From positions 1 through 37,051 of the forward strand of contig CAZOOF010000016.1 in assembly GCA_964581365.1 (NCBI GenBank): a stretch of 37,051 nt of DNA. Reading direction: 5' to 3'. Position numbers and translations under genes: made by a program. Below the pieces are notes generated by a model. That model was not told where the DNA came from. It worked only from the letters and a program-made list of their open reading frames with translations, and did not search any database. Each line of letters starts with the position of its first letter. Position 1 is the stretch's first letter. This document shows, piece after piece, positions 7,843 through 15,586 of this stretch. This stretch comes from JAITWN01 sp964581365 (GTDB lineage Bacteria; Pseudomonadota; Gammaproteobacteria; SZUA-140).

Positions 7843-10155
7843 TTACGAGTCAGCCGTAAGGGTGTGCTGAAGGCGGACTACTTCGGCGAAGGGGATTCGT
7901 CTCAGGCGGGCCAGTCGCAGCGCGTTGTCGAGAACGCTGCTGCCAGTGTTATTGCTCGTCCACTGCGCGATCTGCGAGCGCGGTGCTTCGCTCGAGATGA
8001 GTGCGGCGAGCTCGAGCGAATTGGGCAGGAATTCGAATACCGGCTGAGCGCCGTTGAAACCCGTATGCCGGCACTCGTCGCAGCCGGCGCCGTGATAGAA
8101 CACTTCATCTTCGCCAATGGCGAGGGCGGCGCGCATCTCAGGCTGGACCTGTTCTTCTGCCAGGCAGTAGCGGCAGTTGACACTCACCTGGTGCTGCACC
8201 AGGATGCCCGATAGCACGGTGCCGAGATCGCTCCGATCGGCAGCGTGCTCGACCAGGCTGGCGAGCGCATCGGCTGCGGTGACGGCCTCGAGCCTGGCGA
8301 CCACAGAGATGCCGTGCAATGCCAGGTCTATCCCTGCGTCGATCACCGGCCCGGTGCGGAGATCCCCCAGCAGCAGTCCGTTGATGCCGCTGCCGCGCAG
8401 CTCATCGATGGCCTGCAGCGGGAACGCGTCGATGTCACCGCCCGGGTGTATCTGATCGGCGCCGCTCAGATAGTAGGATACTGGCCACTCCGCAGTGGCA
8501 ATGCTCCTGCCTGCATCCTTGAGTTCGCGCAAGGCGGCATACATCGTACGTGCGCGATGCGAGTCCGCCGGTCCGGCGATTACCAGCAGCCAACCACGCC
8601 GGCCCAGACCCTCGCGCAGCAGACCGAGATCTTCCGGCGAAAGACCGGTGTCGTCCAGGCTCTCGATACGGGCGCCGCTGCGAATCAGGGCGATTTTCGC
8701 TTCGCCCGCGCCGTCATTGTATTCATTCACAGTGATGCGGGCGTCGATTACCTCATTGCCGGCGAGCACGCGAGTCTGTCCAGGACGGTCCTCGTCAGGA
8801 GGCGCAAGCCGCGCCATCGCCCGCAGGCGCGCAAAAATGGCGGGCATGATGATGCGACTGAAGCGGCGTATGTGCACGACGGCGCCGTCGATGCGGAATG
8901 TCAGCTCGGCCCGCTCGCCTTGCGCCAGGAAGTGGATGTCTGCGGCGTTTCGCGACACGGCATCGCTGATCGTGTTGGCGATGAAAGTGGCGACCGCTTT
9001 TTCCATCGTCCTGCGATTGCGTTCTTCGCGGCTTGCGCTTCGCGCCGAGGGTCGTTTCCTTTTGCGCGTGTCACCGTAGTACTTTGAAATCGCCCATTCG
9101 ATATCGCCGCGGGTGGCGATGACCGGCTCGATACGGTACTGCGTCATGAAGCGCAGCAATGTCATCGGCTCGGTATTCGCCGGATCGTCCATCGCGATGA
9201 TGAGACGGTCCTGGTGCACCAGGAGTGGAATCAGCGTGTAGCGGCGCGCCACATCCACTGGCACGAGATTCAGGCAGTCGATCTCGATGAAGAAATTCCG
9301 CAGCAGTACGAAGGGCATGCCGAATTTGTGAGCGAGCGCGGTGTAGATCTGTTCGGCCGAAGCCGCGCCGCTGGAGACCAGAATCTCGCCGATCCGTTCT
9401 CCGTCGGCCTTGCCGCGACGCTGTATCTCCAGCGCGGTGTCGAGCTGGTCGCGGGTGATGATGCCGTCTTCCACCAGCATCTCGCCGATGCGCTTGGGCG
9501 CGATCAGCGAATCGCCTCCGGTCTGGTCGCGGCGCGCGAGAGCCGCTCGCAGGGAATGCGTGTCGCCCGGAGCGCTGCCTTCCGGGCTGCGGTCCGCCTT
9601 GCGCCGCTGCGGGTTCACCTTCTCGGATGGCTGTGGCGGCGCCTCCGGCGCCAGCAGATCCCGGCGTTCGCCGATGTAGTAACGCGCCACCGACTGCGCC
9701 GGGATGAACAGGCGGCTGACATGAGAGCTGTCGACGAGTTGGAACAGGTGCAGGCCGATCCGGTCGACGAAAGAGCTGCGAGTCCTTCCGGTGAGCACCT
9801 TCTGGTCAGTGAAGGTGATGCGGAATTCCTGTGCGTGGCGCGGCATCAGGATGTCGGATGCGTGCCCCTTCTGCAGGGGGTGGCGCCCGCGGTTTACCGG
9901 GTTGCGGGCGATGAAGTTCAGGTAGCGCAGCTCCGTGAAGCGGACATACACCCGCCGTTTATTGCGCGTTTCGAGACTGATGATAGCGCGCGGGCCGTCC
10001 ACTCCGATGAGCCGCCCGGCGATGGTCTTGCCCTGCATCAGGGTTGCCACCACCGGAGCGTGCATGAGTTCGCCCTCGGCGGAGGTGGCGCGAAAAGGCG
10101 ATGCCGGAAGATCGATCGTCCGGCTGCTCATTGGAATGACGTTATCGTTGTCCAT
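7843..10155 (-). CDS. GspE/PilB-like secretion ATPase homologue with eroded nucleotide site and MshEN domain
   Basis: The 770-residue protein has the layout of type II secretion / type IV pilus assembly ATPases, but its ATP site looks dead. Residues about 30-165 contain two similar beta-rich segments I do not firmly recognise. Residues 222-245 and 254-277 match the two MshEN motifs (RIGEML...L...L..Q and RIGEIL...), a known c-di-GMP-binding module. In the core, NAADIHF (403-409) is typical, but the Walker A position reads GPADSHRART (528-537) without GKT, and the Walker B region reads GLLLGDLRT (593-601) instead of a GEIRD-type motif. The C-terminal CxxC pairs (C661, C664, C692, C695) of the family's zinc site are kept. 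I chose the ATG at 10155 because an AGG lies 12 bases upstream; the longer open frame looks non-coding. No other pilus or secretion genes are in the window. I infer a c-di-GMP-responsive pseudo-ATPase. Confidence 0.85.
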   Translation of the reverse strand: MDNDNVIPMSSRTIDLPASPFRATSAEGELMHAPVVATLMQGKTIAGRLIGVDGPRAIISLETRNKRRVYVRFTELRYLNFIARNPVNRGRHPLQKGHASDILMPRHAQEFRITFTDQKVLTGRTRSSFVDRIGLHLFQLVDSSHVSRLFIPAQSVARYYIGERRDLLAPEAPPQPSEKVNPQRRKADRSPEGSAPGDTHSLRAALARRDQTGGDSLIAPKRIGEMLVEDGIITRDQLDTALEIQRRGKADGERIGEILVSSGAASAEQIYTALAHKFGMPFVLLRNFFIEIDCLNLVPVDVARRYTLIPLLVHQDRLIIAMDDPANTEPMTLLRFMTQYRIEPVIATRGDIEWAISKYYGDTRKRKRPSARSASREERNRRTMEKAVATFIANTISDAVSRNAADIHFLAQGERAELTFRIDGAVVHIRRFSRIIMPAIFARLRAMARLAPPDEDRPGQTRVLAGNEVIDARITVNEYNDGAGEAKIALIRSGARIESLDDTGLSPEDLGLLREGLGRRGWLLVIAGPADSHRARTMYAALRELKDAGRSIATAEWPVSYYLSGADQIHPGGDIDAFPLQAIDELRGSGINGLLLGDLRTGPVIDAGIDLALHGISVVARLEAVTAADALASLVEHAADRSDLGTVLSGILVQHQVSVNCRYCLAEEQVQPEMRAALAIGEDEVFYHGAGCDECRHTGFNGAQPVFEFLPNSLELAALISSEAPRSQIAQWTSNNTGSSVLDNALRLARLRRIPFAEVVRLQHTLTADS

Positions 10156-10285
10156 GCTCACTAAACCTGGTCGCGTGCAGCGTCCGCGTTCTGCAGTTAT
10201 CGGCATGTGCGACCAAAAACCACAGCCGGTACGGCAGCAGGAGGCTGGTGAGGGTGGTATCACCCGGACGGAGCTCGAAAGGGGG

Positions 10286-10321
10286 CCCGCCTGGACGTAG
10301 AACCCGTCACCTGGAGGCGGG
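10286..10321 (-). terminator. stem-loop after mltD, possible terminator
   Basis: CCCGCCT (10286-10292) and AGGCGGG (10315-10321) form a perfect 7-bp inverted repeat 14 bases past the mltD stop. A short T-stretch follows on the minus strand. A smaller hairpin, GGGTG/CACCC with a 4-base loop, lies at 10252-10265. Either could separate mltD from the next gene. Confidence 0.35.
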
Positions 10322-10334
10322 AGAGGGCGCTGAA

Positions 10335-12065
10335 CTAGAGATTCGCGATCTGGCGGGTAACGTCGACGTACAGGGTCAGGCGCTGGCCTGGCTGGAGATA
10401 GGCGTCGCGGTCGAGAGAGTTCCAGCGCAGCAGCTCGGAGAGTCTGACATTGAAGCGCTGGGATATCCGCGACAGCGAATCGCCCTTGCGTACCACATAG
10501 CTGATGCGCTGGGTGGCTTCGGCGCTCAGGGGATGCCGCTGAGCCGGGCCGGCGACGGTGGCCGTCTGGGTGCTCTTGCGGATGACCAGGCGCTGTCCGG
10601 GACGCAGCGGATCACCCGGCGCCATGGCGTTCCACTGCGCCAGCTGGCGTACGCCGACCCCATGATCGCGCGCGATATTCCACAGGGTGTCTCCCTTGCG
10701 TACTACATGTACCGCGCGGCTTTCGGTGGCGCCGGCCGACTGCACGGCGCGCTGACGCTCGTCCGCGCTCAGCCTATAGGCGGTGCGATCCTGCATCGCC
10801 ACTGGCACGATCAGATTCTGTCCTTCACGGATCATGTGGCCGGAAATGCCGTTGACATCGCGCAGGACGGCGACCGTGGTCCGATATTTCTGCGCGATCT
10901 CGCCCAGTGTTTCACCCCGGCGGATCTGATGCCGGGTCCAGCTGACCCGCTGCGACTTGTCCAGGCTGGCGAGCGCGGTGACGAAGCGGTCTGCGGCGCT
11001 CACCGGCAGCAGGAGTTCGTGCGGTCCGTCGGGGTCGGTAGCCCAGCGATTGAACGCCGGGTTCAGGCGATAGAGCTCGTCCAGGGAGATGTCCGCCAGT
11101 TCAGCGGCTTTCGCCAGATCGATCTGTGATTCCGTGGCGACGCGAAGAACTGCGGGTTCATCCGGCATCTCCGGCAGACTGACGCCATATGCTGAGGGAT
11201 CGGCGAAAATCCGCGCCAGGGCCAGCAGCTTGGGTACATAAGCGCGGGTTTCGCGCGGGAGCTTCAGGGACCAGAAGTCGGTGGCGCGGCCCTGTGAGCG
11301 GTTACTGCGCACGGCGCGCTGGACCGTACCCTCGCCGGAGTTGTAGGCGGCGAGAGCCAGCATCCAGTCGCCATTGAACAGGGTATGAAGATACTGCAGA
11401 TAATCCAGCGCGGCCCGGGTAGATGCGACCACGTCGCGTCGTCCATCGTACCACCAGGTATGCTTCAGGCCGTAGCGCGCAGCCGTACCCGGCACGAACT
11501 GCCACAGCCCGGCAGCCCGGCCGTGGGAGTAAGCGAAGGGTTGGAACGCGCTCTCGACGATGGGCAGGAACGCGATCTCCAGCGGCATGCCGCGTTCTTC
11601 CAGGGCTTCGACGATGAGATGCAGATAGGGATGTCCCCGCTCCAGCGTGCGGGACAGATACGCGGGATGAGTCGCGTACCAGTTGAGCTCGGTGTCGATA
11701 CGCGCGCTGCTCTCGTCGGGGAAGGCATAGCCTGCGCGTATCCGGTCCCACAGATCGGGGATCGCGTCCGCCGGTTCGGGTTCGGCGTCCCGGGCGCGGA
11801 CGATGCCTGGAAGCGGTAGCGAGTCCGCCTCCAGCGTGTTGTGCTCCGGATCCGGGAGGAACAGCGCCAGGCGATAGCGCATCCACGGGAGCGAAACGGG
11901 TTCCTCACCGTAGGCCGGAAAGAGCAGCAGCGGGGCATCTGTCCCCGGCGCGGCCACCTCGACTGAGGTCTCCTCGGAGGATGAGAGCATCGGTCCGACG
12001 GCGCAGCCGCACAGGGCTGCCGCGCAGAAACCGAGAGCGGTCAGTCGCCGGAGTTGGTGGAGCAT
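10335..12065 (-). CDS. mltD: membrane-bound lytic murein transglycosylase D (lipoprotein, three LysM repeats)
   Basis: MltD cleaves the glycan strands of peptidoglycan between MurNAc and GlcNAc, leaving 1,6-anhydro ends, and is anchored in the outer membrane. The 576-residue product begins with a lipoprotein signal ending in LCGC, so Cys21 is the likely lipidated residue. The SLT catalytic domain spans about residues 145-260, with FLPIVESAF (catalytic Glu171), AAGLWQFVPGTA and ALAAYNSGEG. Three LysM peptidoglycan-binding repeats follow at about 379-422, 452-496 and 522-567. E. coli MltD has fewer LysM repeats. The ATG at 12065 starts the signal peptide. The mltD-gloB proximity matches E. coli. 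Confidence 0.95.
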   Translation of the reverse strand: MLHQLRRLTALGFCAAALCGCAVGPMLSSSEETSVEVAAPGTDAPLLLFPAYGEEPVSLPWMRYRLALFLPDPEHNTLEADSLPLPGIVRARDAEPEPADAIPDLWDRIRAGYAFPDESSARIDTELNWYATHPAYLSRTLERGHPYLHLIVEALEERGMPLEIAFLPIVESAFQPFAYSHGRAAGLWQFVPGTAARYGLKHTWWYDGRRDVVASTRAALDYLQYLHTLFNGDWMLALAAYNSGEGTVQRAVRSNRSQGRATDFWSLKLPRETRAYVPKLLALARIFADPSAYGVSLPEMPDEPAVLRVATESQIDLAKAAELADISLDELYRLNPAFNRWATDPDGPHELLLPVSAADRFVTALASLDKSQRVSWTRHQIRRGETLGEIAQKYRTTVAVLRDVNGISGHMIREGQNLIVPVAMQDRTAYRLSADERQRAVQSAGATESRAVHVVRKGDTLWNIARDHGVGVRQLAQWNAMAPGDPLRPGQRLVIRKSTQTATVAGPAQRHPLSAEATQRISYVVRKGDSLSRISQRFNVRLSELLRWNSLDRDAYLQPGQRLTLYVDVTRQIANL

Positions 12066-12102
12066 GCCGCAGATCCAGGTTTGCGAAGAGAACGAGCTGC
12101 CG

Positions 12103-12111
12103 AGTATAGCA
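12103..12111 (-). promoter_or_regulatory. mltD extended -10 promoter
   Basis: The minus strand reads TGCTATACT, an extended -10 element with a -10 hexamer matching TATAAT at five of six positions. The start would fall near 12096, about 30 bases before the ATG. No convincing -35 is present. Confidence 0.5.
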
Positions 12112-12270
12112 ATAAATCGACCGTCTTCCGGGAACCCTGAGCACGAAACGGCGCGGACGCGCAGTTATTGTGCCGGCGCGGGTGGAAAAGGATGAGCGAC
12201 ACGCCTTCGAGAGGAGAGATGAATCGTATTGAGGTGTCGCGTCCGCGGGCTCAGGGCTGCGGGCCGCTGG

Positions 12271-13035
12271 CTAGAACATGTCCTTCCAGCGCCGCAGGAC
12301 GGTGAATACCTCGAGTTCGCTGTCGGTATCGGCCCCTGCGCGCCGCTGCGCCGCAGCCCTCACCTGGGGTTCCCGGCAGCGCAGGAAAGGATTGGTGCGC
12401 AACTCCTCGCCGATGGTCGAGGGCAGGCTCGGCAGATCGGAGGCGCGAAGCTGCGCCACCCGTTCGGTACGTAACCGTATGTCTTCATTGTCCGGCTCGA
12501 CCGCTGCAGCGAAAGCCAGATTCGCGGCGGTGTATTCGTGGCTGCAGTAGACCCGGGTATCCTGCGGCAGCGCGGCGATCTGCATCAGTGATTCGTACAT
12601 CTGTGCCGGTGTGCCTTCGAAAATCCTCCCGCAGCCCGCACCGAACAGCGTGTCGCCGCACAGCAGCAGGCCCGGGGCATAATAGGCCACATGTTCCAGG
12701 GTGTGACCAGGAACCGACATCACCCTGAGCTCGAGATCGTCCAGGCATACCGTCTCGCCTCCGGCGGCCGGATGGTCGATGGCGGTGCTCGCGCCGGCCG
12801 GCCCGTATACGGGCAGCGGGTAGCGGCGCTGGAGCCGGGTGATGCCGCCGGTATGATCGAGGTGATGATGGGTGACCAGGATCGCTGCCGGCTGCAGCGC
12901 GAGCCGCTCCAGTGCCGCTTCCACCGGGGCGGCTTCGCCGGGATCGACGATCGCCACACGGGCGCTGTGCGTCCCCAGCGACAGCAACCAGATATAATTG
13001 TCGCGCAACGCCGGTATCGGGATGACTTTCAACAT
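12271..13035 (-). CDS. gloB: hydroxyacylglutathione hydrolase (glyoxalase II)
   Basis: GloB hydrolyses S-lactoylglutathione to D-lactate and glutathione, the second step of methylglyoxal detoxification. The 254-residue metallo-beta-lactamase-fold product has the metal site THHHLDH (H56, H58, D60, H61), then PGHTLEH, CGDTLFGAGCGR and CSHEYT, and the C-terminal NPFLRC segment typical of glyoxalase II. I chose the ATG at 13035, giving MLKVIPIPALRDNY, the usual family start; a longer frame to 13095 would overlap the divergent methyltransferase gene and adds unrelated residues. The neighbouring methyltransferase, rnhA and dnaQ reproduce the E. coli order. Confidence 0.95.
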   Translation of the reverse strand: MLKVIPIPALRDNYIWLLSLGTHSARVAIVDPGEAAPVEAALERLALQPAAILVTHHHLDHTGGITRLQRRYPLPVYGPAGASTAIDHPAAGGETVCLDDLELRVMSVPGHTLEHVAYYAPGLLLCGDTLFGAGCGRIFEGTPAQMYESLMQIAALPQDTRVYCSHEYTAANLAFAAAVEPDNEDIRLRTERVAQLRASDLPSLPSTIGEELRTNPFLRCREPQVRAAAQRRAGADTDSELEVFTVLRRWKDMF

Positions 13036-13074
13036 GTGCGGATCAACCGGTCCGGGACTGGAATGTGATGCGAT

Positions 13075-13866
13075 ATGGCCAGGAAAGACCAGCATACCGC
13101 AAGCGTCGACCCTATGCCGCCTCAGGCCGCGGAGGACGGGCTGCGTGCCTGGTATGCCTCCACTCTGGGCCAGGCGCTGCTCGCCGCCGAGCGCGAGGCG
13201 CTGGACGCGGTGCTGCCCGATCTGTTCGGCTACTATCTGGTGCAGCTCGGTGTGCCGTGCAGGGAGTATCTGCTCGGCGCCAGCCTGATCCGGCGGCAGG
13301 TGCTCATCTGCGATGCCCTAGCCGAGATCGAGGCGGGCGACGAGGACCGGGTTGCGTTGATGCGCGCGCGGACCTGCCTGCTGCCCTTGCGCAATGACTC
13401 GGTCGATGTGGTGCTTTTGCCCCATACGCTGGATTTCGAGCCTTCGGCGCACGATGTCCTGCGCGAGGCCGAGCGGGTGCTGGTCCCTGAAGGCCATCTG
13501 GTCGTCCTTGGCTTCAATCCATGGAGTCTATGGGGCGTGAGACGGCTGTTCACCTGGCGCCGGCCTCGCACACCGCCGTGGTCAGGGAGTTTTCGCGGGA
13601 GCTCCCGCATCCGTGACTGGCTGGCGCTGCTCGGCTTCGATGTCGTTCTGGTTCGCTCCTGCTTCTTTCGCCCGCCCATGCACAATGCCGGCCTCATGCG
13701 CAGGCTGCAGTGGCTGGAACCGCTGGGCGCGCGCAGGTGGCCGTACCTTGGTGGAACCTATATCATCGTCGCCAGAAAGCGGGTGGTCACTCTGACACCG
13801 ATCAAACCCCGCTGGCGTCCCAGGCGCAGCCTGGTCGGCGCTGGTGCGATCAAACCAACGGCCTGA
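13075..13866 (+). CDS. YafS-like class I SAM-dependent methyltransferase family protein
   Basis: The 263-residue protein belongs to the methyltransferase-like family that sits between gloB and rnhA in many gammaproteobacteria (YafS in E. coli). The recognisable part is the C-terminal half of the Rossmann fold: LLPLRNDSVDVVLLPHTLDF, VLREAERVLVPEG and LGFNPWSLWG. A glycine-rich SAM motif I is not visible in the N-terminal half, so methyl transfer is not assured and the substrate is unknown. The ATG at 13075 is used; the ATG at 13114 (MPPQAAEDG) is an alternative. The stop is 10 bases before rnhA, suggesting co-transcription. Confidence 0.85.
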   Translation: MARKDQHTASVDPMPPQAAEDGLRAWYASTLGQALLAAEREALDAVLPDLFGYYLVQLGVPCREYLLGASLIRRQVLICDALAEIEAGDEDRVALMRARTCLLPLRNDSVDVVLLPHTLDFEPSAHDVLREAERVLVPEGHLVVLGFNPWSLWGVRRLFTWRRPRTPPWSGSFRGSSRIRDWLALLGFDVVLVRSCFFRPPMHNAGLMRRLQWLEPLGARRWPYLGGTYIIVARKRVVTLTPIKPRWRPRRSLVGAGAIKPTA

Positions 13867-13876
13867 AGGGAAACGC

Positions 13877-14353
13877 ATGTCCGGATCGTTATCCGAATCC
13901 CGGGTGGAAATCTATACCGATGGCGCCTGCCGGGGTAATCCTGGCCCCGGTGGGTGGGCTGCGCTGCTGCGCTACAAAGGCAGCGAACGCACCCTGCATG
14001 GCGCTGAGCCCATGACCACCAATAATCGCATGGAGCTGATGGCGGCCATCCGCGCGCTCGAATCGCTGACCCGATCCTGCGACGTGGTCCTGACCACCGA
14101 CTCCGAGTATGTGAAGAAGGGGATCTCGGAATGGCTGCCGAACTGGAAGAAGCGCGGCTGGAAGACCGCATCGAAGCAGCCGGTGAAGAATGTGGATCTG
14201 TGGCAGCGCCTCGATGCCGCCGCGCAGCGCCATCGGGTCGAGTGGCACTGGGTCAGGGGACACAACGGTCATCCAGAAAATGAGCTGGTCGACAGGCTCG
14301 CCGTGCGCGCCATCGATGAGCTGATCGATGGCGCGCGCAAACAGCAGAGCTGA
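13877..14353 (+). CDS. rnhA: ribonuclease HI
   Basis: RNase HI cuts the RNA strand of RNA:DNA hybrids and removes R-loops and primers. The 158-residue product has the complete active site: D15 (YTDGACRGNPGPGGW), E53 (NNRMELMA), D75 (TTDSEYVKKG) and D139 (NELVDRLA). The basic handle segment WKKRGWKTASKQPVKN is present. The ATG at 13877 follows a good ribosome site (GAAGGGA), which excludes the upstream in-frame ATG inside the end of the methyltransferase gene. dnaQ follows on the same strand, as in many proteobacteria; in E. coli the two genes are divergent. Confidence 0.97.
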   Translation: MSGSLSESRVEIYTDGACRGNPGPGGWAALLRYKGSERTLHGAEPMTTNNRMELMAAIRALESLTRSCDVVLTTDSEYVKKGISEWLPNWKKRGWKTASKQPVKNVDLWQRLDAAAQRHRVEWHWVRGHNGHPENELVDRLAVRAIDELIDGARKQQS

Positions 14354-14410
14354 ATCTATCCCGCGTCGCGCCTTGTCCGGGCGCGCGCCAATCGAGTATC
14401 TTCGTTCCCT

Positions 14411-15124
14411 ATGCGTCAGATCGTCCTCGATACCGAAACAACGGGTCTTGAGCCCAGTCAGGGTCATCGCATCATCGAAATTGGCTGCGTCGAGCTTCTG
14501 AACCGCCGCATTACCGACAATCGGTTTCATCGATATCTGCAGCCGGATCGCGACATCGACGAGGGTGCGGTCGAGGTTCACGGGATCACCGCGGAGTTCC
14601 TGCGCGATAAGCCCCGGTTCGGCGATGTGGTCGACGAGTTTCTCGCGTTTCTCGGTGACGCCGAGCTGATCATCCATAACGCGCCTTTCGACCTCGCCTT
14701 TCTTCGCCATGAGTTGAGTCTCCTCGGCAGGACTCCCGCGCGGTTCGAAAATGGCAACGCGGTCATCGATACGCTCACCATGGCGCGCAACCTGCATCCG
14801 GGACAGAAGAATTCCCTCGATGCCCTGTGTCGCCGCTACGACATAGACAATTCGCAGCGTACCCTGCACGGAGCACTGCTGGACGCGGAGATACTGGCCG
14901 ACGTGTATCTCGCGATGACCGGCGGGCAGAGCAATCTGCTGCTGGAGCGTGACGGCGCCGCGCCGGGGCAGGTTACAGCCGTGCGCCGGCTTCCGGCTGC
15001 GCGTCCGCGGCTGCCGGTGCTGCGCGCAGACGAGGAGGAGAGCGCAGCGCACCGCGCGCGTCTGGAGGCTATCGAGCGTCAGACCGGCAGTCCATCCCTG
15101 TGGACACGGCTCGGACTCGATTGA
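14411..15124 (+). CDS. dnaQ: DNA polymerase III epsilon subunit (3'-5' proofreading exonuclease)
   Basis: DnaQ proofreads for the replicative polymerase. The 237-residue product has the DEDDh active site: D7 and E9 in LDTETTG, D94 in NAPFD, H153 and D158 in HGALLDAE. Immediately after the exonuclease domain, QSNLLL (from residue 173) fits a beta-clamp-binding motif and lies where E. coli epsilon has its own. A flexible, charged C-terminal tail follows, expected to contact the alpha subunit. It starts 57 bases after rnhA and ends 3 bases before the next gene. Confidence 0.95.
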   Translation: MRQIVLDTETTGLEPSQGHRIIEIGCVELLNRRITDNRFHRYLQPDRDIDEGAVEVHGITAEFLRDKPRFGDVVDEFLAFLGDAELIIHNAPFDLAFLRHELSLLGRTPARFENGNAVIDTLTMARNLHPGQKNSLDALCRRYDIDNSQRTLHGALLDAEILADVYLAMTGGQSNLLLERDGAAPGQVTAVRRLPAARPRLPVLRADEEESAAHRARLEAIERQTGSPSLWTRLGLD

Positions 15125-15127
15125 GCG

Positions 15128-15586
15128 ATGATCCGGGCGATCAGGGATTTCTTCCGTTCCCATCTGGCGGAGTCGGATGGCTCCGGACTCGACCCGGAGC
15201 AGCGGACGCGTCTCGCCACGGCAGCGCTGCTCATCGAAATGACCCGGGCCGATCGGCAGGTGACCGAGGATGAGCGCCGCGCGGTAGACGCCGCGCTGCA
15301 GGAGGTATTCGCTCTCGATGCCGACGAAACTGCCGAACTGGTGCGGCTGGCCGAGCTCGAGGTGAAGAACGCTTCGTCCCTGTTCCAGTTCACGCATCTG
15401 ATCGACAAGGCGTACCCGATGGAGCGCAAGATCCACATCGTGGAGCTGCTGTGGCGGGTTGCCTATTCCGACTCGTGCAAGGATCACCACGAGGAGCATC
15501 TGGTGAGAAAGATCGCCGAGTTGCTGCACGTGCCCCATTCCGCCTTCATTCGCGCCCGGCACCGCGCCGAGGAGAGGAACGAGTAG
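15128..15586 (+). CDS. TerB-like (COG4103-type) protein
   Basis: A 152-residue, alpha-helical, acidic, soluble protein resembling the TerB / tellurite-resistance B-like family. Characteristic features are ALLIEMTRADRQVTEDERR, an acidic metal-binding-like stretch, and the second-repeat-like segment ending in LVRKIAELLHVPHSAF. Function is not established for this chromosomal subgroup, and no other ter genes are present, so tellurite resistance should not be assumed. It starts 3 bases after the dnaQ stop, and its own stop abuts the ATG of the protease gene, so the two are probably translated together. Confidence 0.75.
   Translation: MIRAIRDFFRSHLAESDGSGLDPEQRTRLATAALLIEMTRADRQVTEDERRAVDAALQEVFALDADETAELVRLAELEVKNASSLFQFTHLIDKAYPMERKIHIVELLWRVAYSDSCKDHHEEHLVRKIAELLHVPHSAFIRARHRAEERNE

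Noticed and set aside
15128..15586. Tellurite-resistance operon
   Set aside because: Only a TerB-like protein is present, with none of the other ter genes.
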